A DNA stretch of 64,000 nt from Streptomyces sp. NBC_00554 (lineage in GTDB: Bacteria > Actinomycetota > Actinomycetes > Streptomycetales > Streptomycetaceae), in assembly GCF_041431135.1 (NCBI RefSeq), contig NZ_CP107799.1, forward strand, positions 9,812,501-9,876,500, given 5' to 3'. Below are positions 59,975 to 64,000 of the stretch, piece by piece (within the stretch, counting starts at the first letter, position 1; the number at the start of each line of letters is the position of its first letter). The notes beneath the pieces are model-generated. The model did not search any database. It was not told where the DNA came from and saw only the letters and a program-made list of their open reading frames with translations. Made by a program: the position numbers and the translations under genes.

Positions 59975-60388
59975 ATGAGACGTATCGCCCTGGTCACCCT
60001 CGTCGTCGACGACTACGACGAGGCGATCCGCTTCTACACCGAAGCCCTCGGCTTCCGGCTCGTCGAGGACACCCCGCGGCCCGACGGCTCCCGCTGGGTC
60101 GTCGTCGAACCGGGCACGGAGGGCCAGGCCGCGGACGGCCAGGGCACCGGGCTGGTGCTGGGCCGCGCCAAGGACGAGGCGCAGCGCGTGCGGGTCGGCG
60201 ACCAGACCGGTGGGCGCGTGGGCTTCTTCCTGCACACCGACGACTTCGCCCGCGACCACGCGCGGATGCGCGCCGCGGGCGTGACCTTCCTGGAGGAGCC
60301 GCGCCACGAACCGTACGGCTCGGTCGTCGTCTTCCAGGACCTGTACGGAAACCGCTGGGACTTGCTCCAGCCCGCCACCACCGCCTGA
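59975..60388 (+). CDS. VOC-family (glyoxalase-like) protein
   Basis: A 137-aa single VOC module. IALVTLVVDDYDEAIRFYTEALGFRL opens the fold (seen as LVVDDYDEAIRFYTEALGF), with DDFARDHARMRAAGVTF and GSVVVFQDLYGNRWDLLQ at the end. It lacks the ligand set of ring-cleavage dioxygenases. A dimeric metal-dependent lyase, isomerase or resistance protein is possible. It precedes the adenosine deaminase gene by 33 nt and may be co-transcribed. Confidence 0.8.
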   Translation: MRRIALVTLVVDDYDEAIRFYTEALGFRLVEDTPRPDGSRWVVVEPGTEGQAADGQGTGLVLGRAKDEAQRVRVGDQTGGRVGFFLHTDDFARDHARMRAAGVTFLEEPRHEPYGSVVVFQDLYGNRWDLLQPATTA

Positions 60389-60421
60389 GCCATCGAACCG
60401 ACCTGCCGAGGAAACACACGC

Positions 60422-61492
60422 ATGACCGCGCCCCGCATCGACATCGACATCATCCGCCGGCTCCCCAAGGCCGTCCTGCACGACCACCTCGACGGCGGCC
60501 TGCGTCCCGCCACCCTCGTGGAACTCGCGGAGTCGGTCGGCCACACCCTGCCCACCACCGACCCGGATGCCCTCGCCGCCTGGTACTACGAGGCCGCCAA
60601 CTCCGGTGACCTGGTGCGCTACATAGCCACCTTCGAGCACACCCTTGCCGTGATGCAGAGCCGCGAGGGCCTGCTGCGCACCGCCGAGGAGTACGTCCTC
60701 GACCTCGCCGAGGACGGCGTCGTCTACGGAGAGGTGCGGTACGCCCCCGAACTGAACGTGAACGGCGGGCTGACGCTCGCCGAGGTCGTCGAGACCGTCC
60801 AGGAGGGCCTCGCGGTCGGCATGGCGAAGGCCGCTGCCGCGGGCACCCCGGTCCAGGTCGGGACGCTGCTGTGCGGGATGCGGATGTTCGACCGTGTCCG
60901 TGAGGCCGCTGACCTGGCCGTCGCCTTCCGGGACGCCGGTGTCGTCGGCTTCGACATCGCCGGAGCCGAGGACGGCTTCCCGCCCGCCGACCACCTGGCC
61001 GCCTTCGAGCACCTGCGCCGCGAGAGCGTCCCGTTCACCATCCACGCCGGTGAGGCCCACGGCCTGCCCAGCATCCACCAGGCCCTCCAGGTCTGCGGCG
61101 CCGAGCGCATCGGCCACGGCGTCCGTATCACCGAGGACATCGTCGACGGCAAGCTCGGCCGCCTCGCGGGCTGGGTCCGCGACCGCCGTATCGCCCTGGA
61201 GATGTGCCCGACGTCCAACCTCCAGACGGGTGCGGCGACTTCCATCGCCGAGCACCCCATCACCGCCCTGCGCGACCTCGGCTTCCGCGTCACCCTCAAC
61301 ACCGACAACCGTCTGGTGTCGGGCACGACGATGACCCGCGAGATGTCGTTGCTGGTCGAGGAGGCGGGCTGGACCGTCGAGGACCTGCGCACGGTCACCG
61401 TGAACGCCCTCAAGAGCGCGTTCATCCCGTTCGACGAGCGCAACGCCCTCATCCGCGACGTGGTCCTGCCCGGCTACGAGGCCGCGCTCTAG
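60422..61492 (+). CDS. add: Adenosine deaminase
   Basis: A 356-aa zinc TIM-barrel deaminase. LHDHLDGGLRP (His20, His22) holds the first zinc ligands, TIHAGEAHGL the third His and catalytic Glu, RIGHGVRI the transition-state His, and LNTDNRLVSGTT the Asp pair. Converts adenosine to inosine and ammonia for purine salvage. The stop overlaps the convergent DinB gene by 4 nt. Confidence 0.92.
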   Translation: MTAPRIDIDIIRRLPKAVLHDHLDGGLRPATLVELAESVGHTLPTTDPDALAAWYYEAANSGDLVRYIATFEHTLAVMQSREGLLRTAEEYVLDLAEDGVVYGEVRYAPELNVNGGLTLAEVVETVQEGLAVGMAKAAAAGTPVQVGTLLCGMRMFDRVREAADLAVAFRDAGVVGFDIAGAEDGFPPADHLAAFEHLRRESVPFTIHAGEAHGLPSIHQALQVCGAERIGHGVRITEDIVDGKLGRLAGWVRDRRIALEMCPTSNLQTGAATSIAEHPITALRDLGFRVTLNTDNRLVSGTTMTREMSLLVEEAGWTVEDLRTVTVNALKSAFIPFDERNALIRDVVLPGYEAAL

Positions 61493-61989
61493 AGCAATCC
61501 GCGTACGTAGGCGGCCTGGCCGACATGCTGAAGATCGTCGGACAGGACGCTGACCAGGCGTACACCGAGGGTGACCGGCGGGTCCCAGCGCTCGTCCACG
61601 ACGCGCTCCAGGTCCTTGGCGCCCAGTCCGCGGACGAAGGCCAGCGTCTGTGCGTGCACCGCGTCGTAGTAGCCGAGCAGCAGGTCGCCCGAGTCCACCC
61701 GGACCTGGGCGACCTGCTTGGGCGTGTGGCCGTACCCGGTGTCCCGGTGCGGGAGCCCCAGCGCGAAGCGGTCGGCCCAGCCCTGGGAGAGCCAGACCTG
61801 TTCCAGCTCGGCGGCGTCGGCGAGATGGTCGTCCTGGATGCGGGTGAGATGCCAGATCAGCCAGGAGATGGAGTTGGCGCCGTCGGCGGGAGGCGTGTTG
61901 AGGCCGTCCGGGGGCAGTCCGTCGACCGCGGCGTGGACCTCTTCCTGGATGCGGCTGAAAGCGTCGATGAGGATGTCCTTGGCATGCAT
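61489..61989 (-). CDS. DinB-family four-helix protein (DUF664-like)
   Basis: A 166-aa DinB-fold protein. ISWLIWHLTRIQDDHL contains the metal-binding His of the second helix, and DDLQHVGQAAYVRGLL the His pair near the C-terminus. Several relatives are bacillithiol/mycothiol S-transferases. ATG 61989 is at the conserved MHAKDIL start; an earlier in-frame start (62007) is unsupported. Confidence 0.85.
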   Translation of the reverse strand: MHAKDILIDAFSRIQEEVHAAVDGLPPDGLNTPPADGANSISWLIWHLTRIQDDHLADAAELEQVWLSQGWADRFALGLPHRDTGYGHTPKQVAQVRVDSGDLLLGYYDAVHAQTLAFVRGLGAKDLERVVDERWDPPVTLGVRLVSVLSDDLQHVGQAAYVRGLL

Positions 61990-62041
61990 GCGTCCACCTT
62001 CGCGCACGGCGGTCCCTGACGCGCGCCGATTCCGGGGACCG

Positions 62042-62935
62042 TCAGGCCCGCTCTTCCCGGGCGTCGAGCAGGACCATCAGAGCCCGGGCCGCCGGACTGG
62101 TGGCGTCCGGCGGCGGCAGCATGGCGACCGTCTCGTACGACGCCTCGGAGACGCCCTTGAAGGGGAGGGCGGTGAGATCGCCGGCCTCCCGCTTGAGGCC
62201 GAAATGGCGCGGTACGACAGCGATCCCGAGGCCCTCGTGGACGAGTTCCAGCAGGCTGTGTACGTCGTTGACCTCGAGCGTCACGTTCCGGTGGACGCCC
62301 GCGGCGGCGAAGGCCGCGTCCGTGGTGCGGCGCGGTCCCCAGTCGGGGTGGAAGTCGACGAAGGCCTCGCCGCCCAGCTCCTCGGGCGTGAGCACCGCGG
62401 CGGTCGCTAAGCGGTGCTCCGGATGGCACAGCACGGTCATCGGCTCGCTGGTCAGCGGGACCGAACGCAGCTGGTCGGTGTCCGCCTGGGTCCGCACGGC
62501 GAAGGCCAGATCGAGCCGCCCGGCGGCGACCTCCTCGGCCAGCGCTCCGGATCCCGCCTGCCTCAGACAGATCTCGACGTCGGGATGGCGGCGGCGGAAC
62601 GCGGCGAGGAGCGTGGCCACGTGCACCCCGGCGATGCACTGTTCGGCACCGAGGGTGAGCGTGCCGCGCAGCAGACCCTGCACCGCGGCCACGGCGTCGT
62701 GGGCCGAGCGGACCTGAGCCAGGATCCGTTCCGCCTCGCCCAGCAGGGCCCGCCCGGCCGCCGTGAGTGTGACCCGGCGGGTGGTACGGACGAACAGCGG
62801 AGCCTGCAGCTCCCGTTCCAGGGCGCGGATCGAGGACGACAGGCCGGACTGCGACACCATGAGCCGCTCGGCCGCACGGGTGAAGTGCTGGTCCTCGGCG
62901 ACGGCGACGAAATGCTGGAGATGGCGCAGTTCCAT
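62042..62935 (-). CDS. LysR-family transcriptional regulator
   Basis: A 297-aa LysR regulator. MELRHLQHFVAVAEDQHFTRAAERLMVSQSGLSSSIRALE is the helix-turn-helix region (start MELRHLQHFV is the conserved N-terminus, so ATG 62935 is chosen over 63004). VHEGLGIAVVPRHF is typical of the effector domain. It is divergent from the aldo/keto reductase gene at 63084, its likely target. Confidence 0.9.
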   Translation of the reverse strand: MELRHLQHFVAVAEDQHFTRAAERLMVSQSGLSSSIRALERELQAPLFVRTTRRVTLTAAGRALLGEAERILAQVRSAHDAVAAVQGLLRGTLTLGAEQCIAGVHVATLLAAFRRRHPDVEICLRQAGSGALAEEVAAGRLDLAFAVRTQADTDQLRSVPLTSEPMTVLCHPEHRLATAAVLTPEELGGEAFVDFHPDWGPRRTTDAAFAAAGVHRNVTLEVNDVHSLLELVHEGLGIAVVPRHFGLKREAGDLTALPFKGVSEASYETVAMLPPPDATSPAARALMVLLDAREERA

Positions 62936-63083
62936 GAAGGGCAAGGGTAGCCGCCGCCCGGTAATCGTCATCGCCGATTGAGAAGCCCCGACGCTGAATC
63001 CCATCCGATTCTCCCGTTGGACCGCTGCCCCGGCCGCGCGCGAGAGTGGAGACCTGATTTTCCCGGCATCTCAGGAGTACACG

Positions 63084-64000
63084 TTGTACACCGCACACAC
63101 CGACCGTTACGCGGACATGCCCTACCGGCGCACCGGACGCAGCGGCCTGAAACTCCCCGCGCTGTCGCTCGGCCTGTGGCACAACTTCGGCCCCGACCGG
63201 CCGGCGGAGACCCAGCGCGCGATCCTGCGCCGCGCCTTCGACCTCGGCGTCACCCACTTCGACCTGGCGAACAACTACGGCCCGCCGCCCGGCGCCGCGG
63301 AGTCCGCCCTCGGCGAGGCACTCAAGGCGGACTTCACGCCGTACCGCGACGAGCTGGTCATCTCCACCAAGGCGGGCTACCTGATGTGGCCGGGCCCGTA
63401 CGGCGAATGGGGTTCGCGCAAGTACCTGCTGTCCTCCCTGGACCAGAGCCTGGGCCGCATGGGTCTCGACTACGTGGACATCTTCTACTCGCACCGCCCC
63501 GACCCGGAGACTCCCCTCGAGGAGACGATGGGCGCCCTGCACTCCGCGGTCCAGCAGGGCAAGGCGCTGTACGTCGGCGTCTCCAACTACTCGCCGGAGC
63601 AGACCCGCGAGGCCGCCCGCATCCTCGGTGAACTGGGCACCCCGCTCCTCATCCACCAGCCCCGCTACTCGATGCTCGACCGCCGCGCCGAGGAAGGGCT
63701 CCTGGACACCCTGGACGAGCTGAAGGTCGGCTCCATCGCCTACTCGCCGCTGGATCAGGGCCTGCTGACGAGCCGTTACCTCGACGGCATCCCGGAGGGC
63801 TCGCGGGCCGCCGGCGACAGCCCGTTCCTGACCGCGGACACGCTCACCGAGGATCTCGTACGCCAGTTGCGCGCCCTCGACGAGATCGCCAAGTCCCGCG
63901 GCCAGTCCCTGGCGCAGCTGGCGCTGGCCTGGGTGCTGCGTGGCGGCCGGGTGACCTCCGCGCTCATCGGCGCGAGCAGCACCAAGCAGCTGGAGGACAG
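63084..64000 (+). CDS. Aldo/keto reductase, YghZ-like (3' end outside window)
   Basis: At least 305 residues of a potassium-channel-beta/YghZ-type aldo/keto reductase. MPYRRTGRSGLKLPALSLGLW opens the barrel (PYRRTGRSGLKLPALSLGLW). THFDLANNYGPPPG holds Asp and Tyr, VISTKAGY the Lys, and DIFYSHRPD the His. KALYVGVSNYSPEQ and a WVLRGGRVTSALIGASS NADP site follow. The TTG start at 63084 has AGGAG 6 nt upstream; an in-frame ATG at 63117 is the alternative. The family reduces L-glyceraldehyde 3-phosphate or methylglyoxal. Confidence 0.88.
   Translation, partial: MYTAHTDRYADMPYRRTGRSGLKLPALSLGLWHNFGPDRPAETQRAILRRAFDLGVTHFDLANNYGPPPGAAESALGEALKADFTPYRDELVISTKAGYLMWPGPYGEWGSRKYLLSSLDQSLGRMGLDYVDIFYSHRPDPETPLEETMGALHSAVQQGKALYVGVSNYSPEQTREAARILGELGTPLLIHQPRYSMLDRRAEEGLLDTLDELKVGSIAYSPLDQGLLTSRYLDGIPEGSRAAGDSPFLTADTLTEDLVRQLRALDEIAKSRGQSLAQLALAWVLRGGRVTSALIGASSTKQLED

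Noticed and set aside
1..64000. Defence system, prophage, integrative element or CRISPR
   Set aside because: No integrase, transposase, phage structural gene, Cas protein or restriction-modification motif was recognised.

Overview
The window looks like Streptomyces chromosome. It is high-GC throughout, many start codons are GTG or TTG, and genes overlap by ATGA or GTGA. It also carries DtxR/DmdR-type iron boxes, DasR-like sites, a Cys-Cys leader peptide of the kind found before actinobacterial sulfur operons, and an SPW-repeat membrane protein. I saw no tRNA, rRNA, CRISPR array, insertion sequence or prophage.

Layout. (1) 1-3.4 kb: the end of a catabolic operon (amidohydrolase, ThDP enzyme, Ldh-type oxidoreductase). 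(2) 3.6-4.6 kb: an HSL-type esterase with a 15-bp palindromic operator. (3) 4.7-22 kb: an iron-acquisition locus. It holds an iron-controlled surface-protein pair, a Fes-type esterase, a full catecholate siderophore set (EntA, EntC, EntE, isochorismatase, free aryl carrier protein, one serine-specific NRPS module, MbtH) and a FepBDCG-like ABC importer. Two iron boxes sit in divergent promoters. The gene set predicts enterobactin or a close relative. (4) 22-25.5 kb: a two-component system, a transporter-glycosyltransferase fusion with an internal deletion, and a small protein. (5) 25.7-31.6 kb: a GntR-controlled gallate-type pathway. GalB-, GalC- and GalD-like enzymes lie beside a vicinal-oxygen-chelate ring-cleavage dioxygenase and an aromatic-acid MFS transporter, with near-identical operator sequences at both promoters. 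(6) 31.8-41.6 kb: mixed genes: GNATs, secreted proteins, a GH30 glycosidase, ArsR-SRPBCC, an SPW protein and a LysR regulator. (7) 41.7-46.3 kb: a sulfur-scavenging operon behind a cysteine-rich leader peptide, beginning with a collapsed sfnG gene. (8) 46.3-47.9 kb: a DGPF/YCII protein with an ECF42-type sigma factor. (9) 47.9-54.7 kb: the UrtABCDE urea transporter, with a cytosolic UrtA/AmiC-like sensor and a MarR regulator. (10) 54.9-64 kb: aldehyde dehydrogenase, GH19 chitinase with tandem DasR-like sites, aldo-keto reductases, a TetR/SDR deletion scar, dienelactone hydrolase, adenosine deaminase, DinB and LysR.

A recurrent oddity is decay by clean deletion. The glycosyltransferase and SfnG each join the family's N-terminus directly to its C-terminus in frame. 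The TetR/SDR pair has lost both N-termini across its shared promoter. Separately, the iron-controlled repeat protein has an in-frame TGA just before what reads as its C-terminal membrane anchor. No single wholly new system stands out. The best leads are that interrupted surface protein with its beta-propeller partner, the gallate-type cluster with a non-orthologous dioxygenase, and the deletion scars.
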